Notes: generated from the sequence alone by a model not told the origin. 64,000 nt of DNA from Kocuria carniphila (GCF_004136555.1 NZ_NOIT01000007.1:1-64000); one strand, 5' to 3'. Positions 34,701-45,182 are shown, counted from the first letter of the stretch. Numbers and translations: made by a program.

Positions 34701-35433
34701 CCAGGACGCGGAGGAACGTGACGAGGTCCAAAACGTGGATCGCATGCCGACCATGACGGACCCGGGCGCACCGTTCCGTCGCGAGGAGCAAGAGACCCGG
34801 CTACGCCGCGCGGAGAAACAGCTCAAGGCACTGGGCAAGGTCAACCCGCTGGCGCTCGAAGAATTCGCCGCGCTGGAAGAACGCCACAGCTTCCTGGTCG
34901 AGCAGCTCGAGGACGTCAAGAACTCCCGCGCGGATCTGCGCAACATCATTCGGCAAGTCGACGAACACGTGGAACGCGTGTTCACCGAGGCCTACCAGGA
35001 CACCGCCGAGCAATTCGTACAGGTCTTCGCGACCCTGTTCCCCGGAGGCGAGGGACGGCTGCGACTCACGGACCCGGACGACATGCTCACCACCGGCGTG
35101 GACGTGGAGGCACGACCGGCGGGCAAGAAGATCAAGCGGTTGTCCCTGCTGTCCGGTGGCGAGCGCTCGCTGACCGCACTGGCGTTGCTCGTGGCCATTT
35201 TCAAGGCCCGGCCCTCACCGTTCTACGTGATGGACGAGGTCGAGGCCGCCCTGGACGACCGCAACCTTGGCCGCCTGCTGACCATCTTCCAGCAGCTGCA
35301 GGAGAGCTCGCAGCTGATCATCGTGACGCACCAGAAGCGCACCATGGAGATCGCGGACGCCCTCTACGGAGTGTCGATGCGAGGGGACGGCGTCAGTCTG
35401 GTCGTGGGGCAGAAGCTCGCGGAACTGCGCTGA
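31780..35433 (+). CDS. smc: Chromosome partition protein SMC
   Basis: A 1217-residue condensin ATPase for chromosome organisation and segregation. Walker A GPNGSGKSN is at 31-39; long Ala/Glu/Arg-rich coiled coils flank a central hinge at roughly 515-640; the C-terminal head carries signature LLSGGERSLTALALL and Walker B FYVMDEVEAALDD. GTG at 31780 is chosen because TAGGAG lies eight bases upstream and the protein then starts with the family-standard HLKTLTVRGFKSFA. The heavy Ala/Arg coiled coil explains many long spurious frames on both strands here. ScpA/ScpB partners are not in this window. Confidence 0.96.
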   Translation: MHLKTLTVRGFKSFASATTFNFEPGVTAVVGPNGSGKSNVVDALSWVMGEQGAKSLRGGKMEDVIFAGTSGRSALGRAHVSLTIDNADGALPIEYSEVTISRTLFRTGGSEYAINGRSCRLLDIQELLSDSGLGREMHVIVGQGQLDRILQATPEDRRGFIEEASGILKHRRRKEKTLRKLDSLQSNLDRLEDLVGEIQRQLTPLGRQARTARKAQRIQYDVRDAKSRLLADDVVQARAALQTDSASSERTRTEKQRLEQLVDQIAARLQETEAQAARTAPVLNAARSSWYELSTVRDQFRALSSLAGERRRLLGSAEPEQDTGKDANRLEEQAERSRAEAAGLEERVVESREHLASVETARQEAEEVARAAEQRTAQLVREAADRRAGQAKLAAAVSSARSGLSSAEADIERLRVEINDVITRSEGARGEHAQLHERAETLRAAAARSAELAEQARENADQAETAARQAEAERQRVLREHHSVTVRLDTLQQSMPQPDGSQAVSASHGDSVLGAVSDAVRVAEGWERAVGAALGPWSEALAVRSHTRAADIFSSLRSEDLGRVNVLVASGADGAGEPTALNLPDGAVRAVEVLSGSPDTSSDSAAQAILTAVRGLLATTILVPDAAAAVAVLDAASEAGTTGIRAVTTNGDVFGAHRAQGGAAEAAGSLEIHAQIDKARTESARWSRELDTVSAAAKYAEALRVEATTKAREAGGVARDQQKAASEAANALSRAEAVLASADAELQRRREAVATAEQRLGEREAQLQDAVARAEAVESGDEETLERDQLEAASAKDRAERAAREARETETQARLALRGLEEQHRSVQSRAQSQARAAQAERVAQAEAARRAERRRVQATIAQAVVQASDYLRLRADESVTEAARIRDAADVERAGLDEAAGRLRAERDELAKQLNTVTEQLHREELDLAQRQAKLEALEKSSLEELGMTLDYLVDRYGPHLPVPDADDVLEAAQDAEERDEVQNVDRMPTMTDPGAPFRREEQETRLRRAEKQLKALGKVNPLALEEFAALEERHSFLVEQLEDVKNSRADLRNIIRQVDEHVERVFTEAYQDTAEQFVQVFATLFPGGEGRLRLTDPDDMLTTGVDVEARPAGKKIKRLSLLSGGERSLTALALLVAIFKARPSPFYVMDEVEAALDDRNLGRLLTIFQQLQESSQLIIVTHQKRTMEIADALYGVSMRGDGVSLVVGQKLAELR

Positions 35434-35552
35434 CCCGCGGTGAACTGAAACGCGGTGGACTGGACCTTGTTACCCGAACTAGGCTCACCCACCTGCACTG
35501 GACCGACCTGGAGTCACCAGACCTGGGCGGAACCGACTCCCGCTGTCCCGGA

Positions 35553-36884
35553 TCAGGCTCGCTGGTCCTGGCTGCCCGGGTTTTTGTTCTCGGGATTCTC
35601 TTCCGGGGGCAGGGTCTCTTTGGCGGGCAACCACGCGAGCGCGGCCAGCAGCATGAGGCCACCAGAGACACCGAAAGCCCACCCGAACCCGGCGGCGTCT
35701 GCCAACGCTCCGGCCAGGATGGGGCCCAGGATCTGACCGGCGTCCGCGCTCATCTGGTAGCGCGAGAGCACCTTGCCGCCGGCGCACTCCGGACCGATCA
35801 CGTCCGCCACCGCGGCCTGCTGACCGGGGTTGAGGGTGCCGGACCCCATCCCGGAGATCAGGGACAGGATCACGAACAGGGGCACGGAAGACACCAGTCC
35901 CACACCGATGGTCGCCAGGGCACACACGACCAAACCGGTGAGGATGAGCGGTTTGCGGCCCAGCTTGTCGGTGAGTCGCCCGGTGAAAGTCAGAGCCAGT
36001 GCGTTGCCGGCCGCGAACACGGCCAGCGCCAGACCGGCGACCTGCGGACCCTCGCCCACCAACTGCACGGCCAACAGCGGGATCAGCGCAACGCGCACGC
36101 CGTAGGCGGTCCAGCCTGTCGCGAAACTGGAAACCAGGGCGGAACGGTAGGCACCGACCTCGAAGGCCTCGCGGAATTTCATGGGAGGCTGCGGATTCTT
36201 GGCCTTGCGGGCCGCCAAGGTTTCGTCCTTGAGCCGGAAATACACCACGGCGGAGGCAATCAACAGCGCCACGGCGTACACGATGAAGGGGGCCTGCATT
36301 CCGAATCCGGCCAACAGGCCGCCCACGACCGGTCCCAGAATGCCACCCAGCAGGAACGCGGTGGCGTAGTAACCAGAGATCCGCCCGCGCATCCTGGGCG
36401 GCGCCAATCGAACGATCAAGCCCATGGCCGAGACGGTGAACATGGTGGAACCGATACCGCCCAAGCCGCGGAACAGCAACAGCTGCCAATAGGTCTCGGC
36501 GAACGCCGTGGCCGCAGAGGACACAGCCACGACCAACAGGCCGATCAAATAGGTGGGCCGCTCACCCAGTTTGTTCACGACCGCGCCACTGGCCGGAGCG
36601 AACAGCAACCGGCACAGCGCGAAAGCACTCACCACGGCAGAGGCAGCGGCAACACCCACGCCGAAGCTCGAGGCGAACTGCGGCAGCACCGGAGCCACGA
36701 TTCCGTATCCGATGGCGATCACGAACGCCGCCGCGATCAACACCTTGATCTGTGACGGAACCTTCTCTTTGGTGCGGTCCGAGCCACCGCCCGTGGAGTC
36801 GGCCGGGGGGACCGTGGGTTGTGGTCCGGTGGCGGGCAGATCGGAGGGATCGGTGGGCGTCGGATCTTCGTATGGGCGGGACAC
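35553..36884 (-). CDS. Major facilitator superfamily transporter
   Basis: A protein of about 443 residues with 12 predicted membrane segments in two six-helix halves. Motif A-like loops NKLGERPTY (after TM2) and TDKLGRKPLI (after TM8) are clear, and the antiporter-type GGILGPVVGGLLAG motif C lies in TM5. This pattern fits drug/proton exporters, but substrates cannot be predicted. The N-terminal 50 residues are Pro/Asp/Thr-rich and cytosolic. GTG at 36884 is chosen because TAAACT (36892-36897, reverse strand) is seven bases upstream; ATG at 36905 and GTG at 36920 are longer alternatives that would collide with the divergent ftsY start. Confidence 0.83.
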   Translation of the reverse strand: MSRPYEDPTPTDPSDLPATGPQPTVPPADSTGGGSDRTKEKVPSQIKVLIAAAFVIAIGYGIVAPVLPQFASSFGVGVAAASAVVSAFALCRLLFAPASGAVVNKLGERPTYLIGLLVVAVSSAATAFAETYWQLLLFRGLGGIGSTMFTVSAMGLIVRLAPPRMRGRISGYYATAFLLGGILGPVVGGLLAGFGMQAPFIVYAVALLIASAVVYFRLKDETLAARKAKNPQPPMKFREAFEVGAYRSALVSSFATGWTAYGVRVALIPLLAVQLVGEGPQVAGLALAVFAAGNALALTFTGRLTDKLGRKPLILTGLVVCALATIGVGLVSSVPLFVILSLISGMGSGTLNPGQQAAVADVIGPECAGGKVLSRYQMSADAGQILGPILAGALADAAGFGWAFGVSGGLMLLAALAWLPAKETLPPEENPENKNPGSQDQRA

Positions 36885-36912
36885 GTCGAACAGTTTATGG
36901 AACATTAGAAGA

Positions 36913-38037
36913 GTGACCACGACTCAATGGATTTGGATACTCGTTATAGCCGTCGTAGCGGTGGCGCTCATGGTGATCTTCGGCACCATGCTGCTCCGCA
37001 AGCCCAAGGCACCCAAGGGCGGCTACCAACAAACCAGGGACGTGGATGACGTCCCACCGGGCGAAGGCGACGTGCTCGTCGAGGAGCGCCCCACCACCAC
37101 GCTGGAACGGCCCGAATCGGCCATGGGGCGTCTCGCCCGGTTGCGCGGTCGCCTGTCCAAGTCGAACAACGTGCTGGGCAAGGGGCTATTGGCTCTGCTG
37201 ACCCGTGAGCGCATCGACCAGGACGTGTGGGACGAGATCGAGGACACGCTGCTGATGGCGGACCTCGGTACGGATGCATCCCTCGAACTGGTCGAGAACC
37301 TGCAGAAGCGCGTGCGCATCGAAGGCACTCAGGACCCTGCACACGTCAAGGCCATGCTGCGCGAAGAGCTGCTCAAGCTCGTGGATCCCACCATGGACCG
37401 CTCCATCAACTCGGTGGGCGCCCCGGGCAAGCCCGCGGTGGTTCTGGTCGTGGGAGTCAACGGGGTGGGCAAGACCACCACTGTGGGCAAGCTCGCTCGC
37501 GTTCTGGTGGCCGAGGACAAAGACGTGCTGTTAGGTGCAGCGGATACGTTCCGCGCAGCGGCTGCCGATCAGCTCGAGACCTGGGGCGCCCGGGTGGGCG
37601 TTGCCACGGTGCGTTCCGAACAGGAAGGCGCGGACCCGGCGTCGGTCGCCTTCGACGCGGTGCAGGCCGGTGTCGATCAGGAATCGGACGTGGTGCTCAT
37701 CGACACCGCCGGTCGCCTGCAGAACAAGGCCGGTCTGATGGACCAGCTGGGCAAGATCAAGCGTGTGGTGACCAAGGCCGCCGAGGTGGACGAGGTCCTG
37801 CTCGTGATCGACGCGACCACCGGTCAGAACGGGATGACCCAGGCCAAGGTCTTCGCCGAGGCCGTGAACATCACCGGCATCGTGTTGACCAAGCTCGACG
37901 GCACCGCCAAGGGCGGCATCGTGGTCGCCATTCAGCGTGCGCTGGGCGTGCCGGTCAAGCTCATCGGCTTGGGCGAGGGTCCCGATGATCTCGCTCCCTT
38001 CGATGCCGAGCAGTTCGTGGACGCGCTGCTCGACTGA
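36913..38037 (+). CDS. ftsY: Signal recognition particle receptor FtsY
   Basis: A 374-residue SRP GTPase that docks ribosome-SRP complexes at the membrane. An N-terminal transmembrane helix (WIWILVIAVVAVALMVIFG, about 6-24) replaces the acidic A domain of E. coli, as in other actinobacteria. The NG domain has G1 GVNGVGKT (181-188), DTAGRLQNK and TKLDGTAKGG. GTG at 36913 begins the membrane helix directly; an upstream extension of the frame lacks homology. A strong terminator follows. Its partner ffh lies about 2 kb downstream. Confidence 0.96.
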   Translation: MTTTQWIWILVIAVVAVALMVIFGTMLLRKPKAPKGGYQQTRDVDDVPPGEGDVLVEERPTTTLERPESAMGRLARLRGRLSKSNNVLGKGLLALLTRERIDQDVWDEIEDTLLMADLGTDASLELVENLQKRVRIEGTQDPAHVKAMLREELLKLVDPTMDRSINSVGAPGKPAVVLVVGVNGVGKTTTVGKLARVLVAEDKDVLLGAADTFRAAAADQLETWGARVGVATVRSEQEGADPASVAFDAVQAGVDQESDVVLIDTAGRLQNKAGLMDQLGKIKRVVTKAAEVDEVLLVIDATTGQNGMTQAKVFAEAVNITGIVLTKLDGTAKGGIVVAIQRALGVPVKLIGLGEGPDDLAPFDAEQFVDALLD

Positions 38038-38062
38038 GGACGACGCCGCTGCGGTAGTTCTC

Positions 38063-38095
38063 GGCGCCCGCCCCGTTTCGGGGTGGGCGCCTTTT
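38063..38095 (+). terminator. Intrinsic terminator of ftsY
   Basis: GGCGCCCGCCCCG pairs with CGGGGTGGGCGCC (one G-U) around a TTT loop and is followed by TTTTCG. Confidence 0.88.
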
Positions 38096-38167
38096 CGTGC
38101 CCGCGCTTGTCACGCGGATGTTCGTTCGGGCGGCGCCGCGTAACCGCGGGAGTTTGAACCGTGATCT

Positions 38168-38214
38168 GTAACACGGTTGTCACGAACCGTGGACAAATGA
38201 AACACGTGCGAAAC
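38168..38214 (+). promoter_or_regulatory. Candidate GlnR-type nitrogen control region upstream of amtB
   Basis: Pentamers resembling GlnR half-sites occur in two 11-base-spaced pairs: GTAAC (38168-38172) with GTCAC (38179-38183), and GAAAC (38199-38203) with GAAAC (38210-38214). An inverted repeat CACGGTT/AACCGTG (38172-38178 and 38185-38191) overlaps them. The published actinobacterial GlnR consensus alternates gTnAC and GaAAC at 11-base intervals. The match is good within pairs but the pairs are 20 bases apart, so this is a candidate only. The rest of 38096-38310 shows a second small dyad AACGG-ACAA-CCGTT at 38261-38274. Confidence 0.45.
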
Positions 38215-38310
38215 CAACCCTGAACCACAACCGAAACACGCGCGCTCTTTACTCATTACCAACGGACAACCGTTGTACGGAACTTTGAGATTGAGACGAG
38301 GTGAGCTCGC

Positions 38311-39962
<1,652 letters not shown>

Positions 39963-39992
39963 CGGCGCGGCGGCGTCGACAACCGAAGAAGA

Positions 39993-40037
39993 GCGAACGC
40001 ACCGCGGGGCAAGCAAGGAGCCCCGCGGTGCGTTCGC
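39993..40037. terminator. Strong 18-bp hairpin after glnK
   Basis: An 18-bp perfect stem (left arm 39993-40010 beginning GCGAACGC, right arm 40020-40037) closes a nine-base loop. It lies 31 bases past the glnK stop. No T-run follows, so it may act as a factor-independent terminator of the type common in actinobacteria or as a 3' stabiliser. Confidence 0.75.
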
Positions 40038-40117
40038 CTCGTTCCGGGGACCGGGCTCGGCTTGATAACCTGGGACACTGACCCCATCCGTTGACCGACG
40101 AAAGCAGCGACTGCCCC

Positions 40118-41701
40118 GTGTTCAACTCACTGTCCGACCGGCTTACAGCGACCTTCAAGAACCTGCGCGGCAAGGGTAGGTTGTCCGAAGCGGATGTGGA
40201 CGCCACCGTTCGGGAAATCCGGCGCGCCCTTCTCGAAGCGGACGTCGCCGTTCCCGTGGTCCGGGAATTCACGGCCATCATCAAGGAACGCGCTCTGGGT
40301 TCCGAGGTCTCCGAGGCGCTGAACCCCGGCCAGCAAGTGGTCAAGATCGTCAACGAGGAACTTCAGAACGTTCTGGGTGGCGAAACCCGTCGCATCAACC
40401 TGGCCAAATCCGGTCCCACCGTGATCATGCTGGCCGGTCTGCAGGGTGCCGGTAAGACCACCTTGGCGGGCAAGCTCGGTAAGTGGCTCACGGACCAGGG
40501 GCACAAGCCCGTTCTCGTGGCCTCTGACCTTCAGCGCCCCAACGCCGTGACCCAGCTCCAGGTGGTCGGTCAGCGCGCGGGCGTTCCGGTGTTCGCCCCC
40601 GAGCCCGGTGCCACCTCGGAATTCGACGACCCCACCGGTGATCCCGTGGCGGTTGCCCGCGACGGCGTGGCGCACGCGCGCGCCAAGCTCTACGACGTGG
40701 TCATCGTTGACACCGCCGGCCGCCTGGGCATCGATGAAGCCCTCATGCGCCAGGCCCGAGACATCCGCAACGCCGTGAACCCGGACGAAGTCCTTTTCGT
40801 CATCGACGCCATGGTCGGCCAGGACGCTGTCAACACCGCCAAGGCCTTCGACGACGGCGTGGACTTCACCGGCGTGGTGCTCTCCAAGCTCGACGGCGAC
40901 GCCCGCGGCGGTGCCGCACTCTCCGTTCGCTCGGTCACGGGCAAGCCCATCATGTTCGCCTCCACGGGCGAGGGCGTGCGCGACTTCGAGCAGTTCCACC
41001 CGGACCGCATGGCCTCGCGCATCCTGGACATGGGTGACGTCCTCACGCTGATCGAGCAGGCAGAGAAGCAGTGGGACAAGACCGAGGCCGAGCGCATGGC
41101 CAAGAAGTTCACCGATCAGGAGGACTTCACCTTCGAGGACTTCCTCGCGCAAATGCAGCAGCTGCGCAAGATGGGCTCGATGAAGAAGATGCTGTCCATG
41201 ATGCCCGGCGCAGCCGGTATGCGTGAGCAGCTCGAGAACTTCGACGAGCGCGAGATCGACCGTGTAGAAGCCATCGTGCGGTCCATGACCCCGCACGAGC
41301 GTGTGGCACCCAAGATCATCAACGGCTCACGCCGCGCCCGTATCGCCCGCGGTTCCGGCGTGTCCGTGTCCGAGGTCAACCAGCTCATGGAGCGTTTCGC
41401 CCAGGCACAGAAGATGATGAAGCGCCTGGCCCAGGGCAAGGGAGTTCCCGGTATGCCCGGGGGTATCCCCGGTATGGGTGGCGGCGCCGGAGGCGGCGCG
41501 GGTAAGAAGAGCAAGGCCAAGAAGAAGGGGGCCAAGGGCTCGCGTTCGGGTAACCCCGCCAAGCGCGCTCAGGAGAATGCCGCGATTGCCAGCGGTCAGA
41601 AGCCCGCGGCCAAGGGCAGTGCCTTTGGGGCACAGCAGGATCAGCCGGATCTGGAGTCCTTGAACCTTCCCAAGGGCTTTGAAAAATTCCTCAGAAAGTG
41701 A
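40118..41701 (+). CDS. ffh: Signal recognition particle protein Ffh
   Basis: A 527-residue SRP54 GTPase that binds signal sequences and SRP RNA. N domain 1-90, G1 GLQGAGKTT (107-115), DTAGRLGID, SKLDGDARGG, and a Met-rich M domain (about 300-430) with the RNA-binding SGSRRARIARGSG-type segment. A Gly/Lys-rich tail (GGGAGGGAGKKSKAKKK) extends the C-terminus. GTG at 40118 gives the standard start FNSLSDRLTATF; a TTG 27 bases upstream is less likely. No convincing ribosome binding site is seen. The SRP RNA is not in the window. Confidence 0.96.
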   Translation: MFNSLSDRLTATFKNLRGKGRLSEADVDATVREIRRALLEADVAVPVVREFTAIIKERALGSEVSEALNPGQQVVKIVNEELQNVLGGETRRINLAKSGPTVIMLAGLQGAGKTTLAGKLGKWLTDQGHKPVLVASDLQRPNAVTQLQVVGQRAGVPVFAPEPGATSEFDDPTGDPVAVARDGVAHARAKLYDVVIVDTAGRLGIDEALMRQARDIRNAVNPDEVLFVIDAMVGQDAVNTAKAFDDGVDFTGVVLSKLDGDARGGAALSVRSVTGKPIMFASTGEGVRDFEQFHPDRMASRILDMGDVLTLIEQAEKQWDKTEAERMAKKFTDQEDFTFEDFLAQMQQLRKMGSMKKMLSMMPGAAGMREQLENFDEREIDRVEAIVRSMTPHERVAPKIINGSRRARIARGSGVSVSEVNQLMERFAQAQKMMKRLAQGKGVPGMPGGIPGMGGGAGGGAGKKSKAKKKGAKGSRSGNPAKRAQENAAIASGQKPAAKGSAFGAQQDQPDLESLNLPKGFEKFLRK

Positions 41702-41708
41702 GTCGGTA

Positions 41709-42203
41709 GTGGGTTCATACCTTTCAGACCAAGAACTGCGAGAGTTCATCGGCACGCTCCCCATGCGACGGCTAGCGGCGTCGGCCGTCATTCGTGACGA
41801 GAACGGTCGCGTGCTCACGGTGGAACCCAACTACAAGTCCGAGTGGACCCTGCCCGGCGGCACGGTAGAGGCGGGGGAGGACCCCCGCAGCGCGTGCTTC
41901 CGCGAAGTGGTCGAGGAAGTAGGGCTGCACCTGCCCGAGGGTCGCATGCTGTTGATCATGCACGGACTCAACATGGGCATGTGGGGGGACTCGGTCGCAT
42001 TCCTCTACGACGGCGGTCAGATTCCCTCCGACTCGCAGATCACGGTCCAGGAGGAAGAACTGCTGTCCTACCGCTGGGTTGCTCCGCAGGATCTGGAGAC
42101 CGTGCTCTCGGCCGGCATGGCACAGCGAATCCGCGACGCACTGGAGGCCCTGGAGCAGGGCACCGTGGTCGAACACGTAATTGACGGAGGAAAGCGTTCA
42201 TGA
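41709..42203 (+). CDS. NUDIX hydrolase
   Basis: A protein of about 164 residues. The NUDIX box GX5EX7REUXEEXGU is complete (GTVEAGE, then REVVEEVGL), placing Mg and a nucleoside-diphosphate-linked substrate; the substrate is unknown. The GTG at 41709 is used because the frame upstream overlaps the end of ffh. The stop overlaps the next gene by ATGA. It is the first gene of an accessory block between ffh and rpsP. Confidence 0.82.
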   Translation: MGSYLSDQELREFIGTLPMRRLAASAVIRDENGRVLTVEPNYKSEWTLPGGTVEAGEDPRSACFREVVEEVGLHLPEGRMLLIMHGLNMGMWGDSVAFLYDGGQIPSDSQITVQEEELLSYRWVAPQDLETVLSAGMAQRIRDALEALEQGTVVEHVIDGGKRS

Positions 42204-43081
42204 CAGACCAACAACTCAATCGGGTGGCGGTCCTGGTGCACGCTGACGCGCCCGAATTGCCGTTCCTGGCCAACCTCCTGGACGCGAGTTTCACCGCGGT
42301 CACCCGCAACGGGTGGGCAGTGGTGCTGCCGGACGAGAACACCGATCCCGCATTCATCGCAGCCGTCCACCCGGGCGAGATGTGCATTGCGATCTCCTCA
42401 GACGGTGCCGAGCGCAGCCTCACCGTGTACTCGCGTACGGATCCTGACCGTGACGAAGAGGCAGAGCTCAACCATCAGATCGAGATGGGACGCATTGCGA
42501 CGCTGCGCTGGGAAGCCGAGCACAGTGACATCGCCGACATCCTGGGCGGCGAGGGCGATTCTGCGTCGCAACCGCAGGTGAGCACGGACGTCGAACGGGA
42601 CACCAAGGTCGCCGTGGAGGCCATCGCCTCGATCTGCTCCCTGGACGCCGCAGCAACCGCTCGTCTGGAAAACTACGCAGCCACGCCCAGCTCGGGCTTG
42701 CTGTTGGAATCGGTTCTGCAGCTGCTGGGCGTGCCGGTGGTGGCCGCGAAGCTGGTGGAATCCGAACGTTCCGTGGAAGACATGGACGACGCCCACCATT
42801 ACGAGCCCAAGTCCCTCGGGTTGTCCTTGGTGGATGCCATGACCACCGAGCCCTCCGGCAATGATGTGGTCTCTCGGGTTCAGCGTGCGTACTTCCGCCA
42901 CCCCGAGATCCTGTTGGCAGTGGGCGGTGCCGAACTGGTCGCGGGCTCCACGTTGGCCGCCCTCGCCCGTCGTGGTGGTCGAGGTTCGCGGGTTCTCGGA
43001 ACGGCATCCGCGGTGCTGCTGGCCGACGCCGCGGGGCAGGCCGCACTGTGGGCGGCGGTGCGGGCGCGTAAGAAATCCTAG
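42200..43081 (+). CDS. Uncharacterised protein, coupled to NUDIX and histidine kinase genes
   Basis: A 293-residue protein I do not recognise. The first 90 residues look alpha/beta (VAVLVHADAP, AVVLPDENTD), then an acidic linker (about 95-140), then a helical half ending in an Ala/Gly-rich amphipathic stretch (ILLAVGGAELVAGSTLAALARRGGRG, quoted in part: ILLAVGGAELVAG) and a basic tail RARKKS. No signal peptide is seen; the late Ala-rich helices might touch the membrane. ATGA couples it to the NUDIX gene and TAGTG to the sensor kinase, so it may be an accessory part of that signalling unit. That link rests on position only. Confidence 0.6.
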   Translation: MTDQQLNRVAVLVHADAPELPFLANLLDASFTAVTRNGWAVVLPDENTDPAFIAAVHPGEMCIAISSDGAERSLTVYSRTDPDRDEEAELNHQIEMGRIATLRWEAEHSDIADILGGEGDSASQPQVSTDVERDTKVAVEAIASICSLDAAATARLENYAATPSSGLLLESVLQLLGVPVVAAKLVESERSVEDMDDAHHYEPKSLGLSLVDAMTTEPSGNDVVSRVQRAYFRHPEILLAVGGAELVAGSTLAALARRGGRGSRVLGTASAVLLADAAGQAALWAAVRARKKS

Positions 43082-44466
43082 TGGCTCGGTTCCCCTGGGC
43101 CCGCGGGTGGGTTGCGGCGCTGTCGGATCCGGACGAACCGGATTGGCAGCGGCCGCGTCCCACATCCCACGAACTCGTCCGGGACGTGTGGTTGGCGGCG
43201 GCGGTGGCCGCCGCCTCCGTGCTTTCCTTGGCGCTGATCGAAAGCTACACGTCGTTCTCCTCAGACCAGCCCTGGTGGCTGGGCTATCTCGTGTCGGTCC
43301 TGATCGCTGTGCCGCTGGCCTTCCGGCGCCGCTACCCGGTGGCCGGGGTCTTGGCGGCCACGGCCGTGTTCGTGTGGGCCTATTACGTTGCGCCCCACGT
43401 CAACATTCAGTTGTTCTTCCAGATCGCGTCTTTCGCGAGCCTGTACTCGATGGTCGCTTGGGCCCGTTCCCGGCAGCTCGTGACCCTCATGGTGGTGGCG
43501 ATCGCGGTCTTCACCGTGGGATGGCTCATGATCGACTGGACGATCACGAACTCCTACGCTGAACTTCTGGACGACATCGAGGAGACTTCCGGTCCGTTCT
43601 CACCCGCAGTGGGCATCATGGGGTACTCCGTGATCATGAACGTCGTCTACTTCGGCGGCGCCGTCATCATGGGCAGGGCCTCGTGGCGTCGTGCACTGGA
43701 CCGCCGCAGGCTCCGCGAGCAGGCCTGGCGGATCGCCCAGCAGTCCGAGCAGCTGGCCAATCGTGCGGTGGTCGAGGAGCGGTTGCGCATTGCGCGCGAA
43801 CTCCACGACGTGGTCGCTCATCACGTCTCCGCGATCGGAATCCAGGCCGGTGCTGCTCGCACCGTGATGACCAAGAACCCGGAGGCCGCGGCGGCCGCGC
43901 TGACGACCGTGGAAGCCTCCAGCAGGCAAGCTGTGACGGAAATGCGTGAGTTGTTAGGCGTGTTGCGCGCCGAGGACGGCAGCGTGCTGCCCTCCCAGTC
44001 CCGCACACCCGAACCGGGATTGAGTGAGCTGGACGATCTGGTGGCTTCCCACGCCAAACATGGACTGGCGGTCACGTTCAACACTTCACTGGAACAACCC
44101 GACGATCTCACCCAGCTGCCCGGCTCTCTTCAGCTGACCGTTTACCGGTGCCTGCAGGAGGCCCTGGCCAACGTCACGCGACACTCCACAGCCCGTGAAG
44201 CAACGGCCGTGGTCCGCACCGGATCCACAACGGTCGATGCCGAGGAACCTCGAACCGAAGCTTGGGTTGAACTGGAAGTCACCGATCACGGGCAGTCCAA
44301 GCCGGGCACGGAGGGTTCGGGGTTCGGACTCAAAGGCATCACCGAGCGTGCGCGGCTGTACAACGGCGTTACCGAGATCGGCCCACGCACGCCCGGCCCG
44401 GGCTGGCGCGTTCGCGTGCGCATTCCCCGTCCCCTCACCCGCGCTACCCAGGAGGTCACCCCGTGA
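43081..44466 (+). CDS. NarL-type sensor histidine kinase
   Basis: A 461-residue membrane kinase. Five or so membrane segments lie between residues 35 and 200 with almost no external domain, so it senses within or at the membrane. The HisKA_3 dimerisation helix has phospho-acceptor His242 (ARELHDVVAHHVSAIG) and the ATPase domain ends with GFGLKGITERARLYNG. GTG overlaps the previous stop by one base (TAGTG) and the stop overlaps the response regulator (GTGA). Probably controls the downstream ABC exporter, as in many antibiotic- or ion-responsive NarL systems; the signal is unknown. Confidence 0.9.
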   Translation: MARFPWARGWVAALSDPDEPDWQRPRPTSHELVRDVWLAAAVAAASVLSLALIESYTSFSSDQPWWLGYLVSVLIAVPLAFRRRYPVAGVLAATAVFVWAYYVAPHVNIQLFFQIASFASLYSMVAWARSRQLVTLMVVAIAVFTVGWLMIDWTITNSYAELLDDIEETSGPFSPAVGIMGYSVIMNVVYFGGAVIMGRASWRRALDRRRLREQAWRIAQQSEQLANRAVVEERLRIARELHDVVAHHVSAIGIQAGAARTVMTKNPEAAAAALTTVEASSRQAVTEMRELLGVLRAEDGSVLPSQSRTPEPGLSELDDLVASHAKHGLAVTFNTSLEQPDDLTQLPGSLQLTVYRCLQEALANVTRHSTAREATAVVRTGSTTVDAEEPRTEAWVELEVTDHGQSKPGTEGSGFGLKGITERARLYNGVTEIGPRTPGPGWRVRVRIPRPLTRATQEVTP

Positions 44467-45182
44467 TCCAAGTTCTGTTGGCCGACGATCACGAGCTGGT
44501 GCGATCCGGTTTCGCGCTCATGCTCACCGTCGAAGAGAACGTTGAGGTGGTCGGGCAGGTCGCCAACGGCAAGGACGCCGTGGCCCAAGTGCTCGCCGAA
44601 CCGGTGGACGTGGTGCTCATGGACGTCCAGATGCCCGTGATGGACGGCATTGAAGCCACGCGCTTGATCACTGAAGCCACGGACACCAAGGTCATCATCC
44701 TCACGACCTTCGACCGCGACGACTACCTCTTCGACGCGTTGCGCGCCGGGGCCAGCGGTTTCCTGCTCAAGAACGCCTCGCCGGAGGACCTTGTCGCGGC
44801 GGTCCTCGCGGTGGTCGATGGCCACGCACTCCTCGCGCCCGAGGCCACCCTGCGAGTGGTCCAGCAACTCGCCCAGCACGACGCCGTTCGGGGACCACGC
44901 GCGGAACCGGCCGGGCCCGCGGGCGGACTGACAGCGGCGTCGTCAACCGGAACTCCCGAGCGAACAGGAGAGCAACAGCGCATCATCGACTCGCTCACGG
45001 CTCGCGAGCGAGAGGTACTCACCCTCGCGGCGGAGGGGCTGTCCAACGGGGAGATCTGCGACACGTTGGTCGTGGGACAGGCCACGGTCAAGACCCACAT
45101 CTCCAATGTGCTGGCCAAGGTGGGTGCCCGGGACCGCGTGCAAGCGGTGGTTTTCGCCTATCGATCAGGCATGGTGTCCTGA
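44463..45182 (+). CDS. NarL/LuxR-family response regulator
   Basis: A 239-residue regulator. The receiver domain has Asp9-Asp10, phospho-acceptor Asp54 (VVLMDVQMP) and conserved Lys near 107 (LLKNASP). A linker rich in Gly/Ala/Thr (about 140-175, longer than usual) precedes the LuxR helix-turn-helix (LTAREREVLTLAAEGLSNGE, then ATVKTHISNVLAKVG). Coupled to the kinase by GTGA. Confidence 0.92.
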   Translation: MIQVLLADDHELVRSGFALMLTVEENVEVVGQVANGKDAVAQVLAEPVDVVLMDVQMPVMDGIEATRLITEATDTKVIILTTFDRDDYLFDALRAGASGFLLKNASPEDLVAAVLAVVDGHALLAPEATLRVVQQLAQHDAVRGPRAEPAGPAGGLTAASSTGTPERTGEQQRIIDSLTAREREVLTLAAEGLSNGEICDTLVVGQATVKTHISNVLAKVGARDRVQAVVFAYRSGMVS

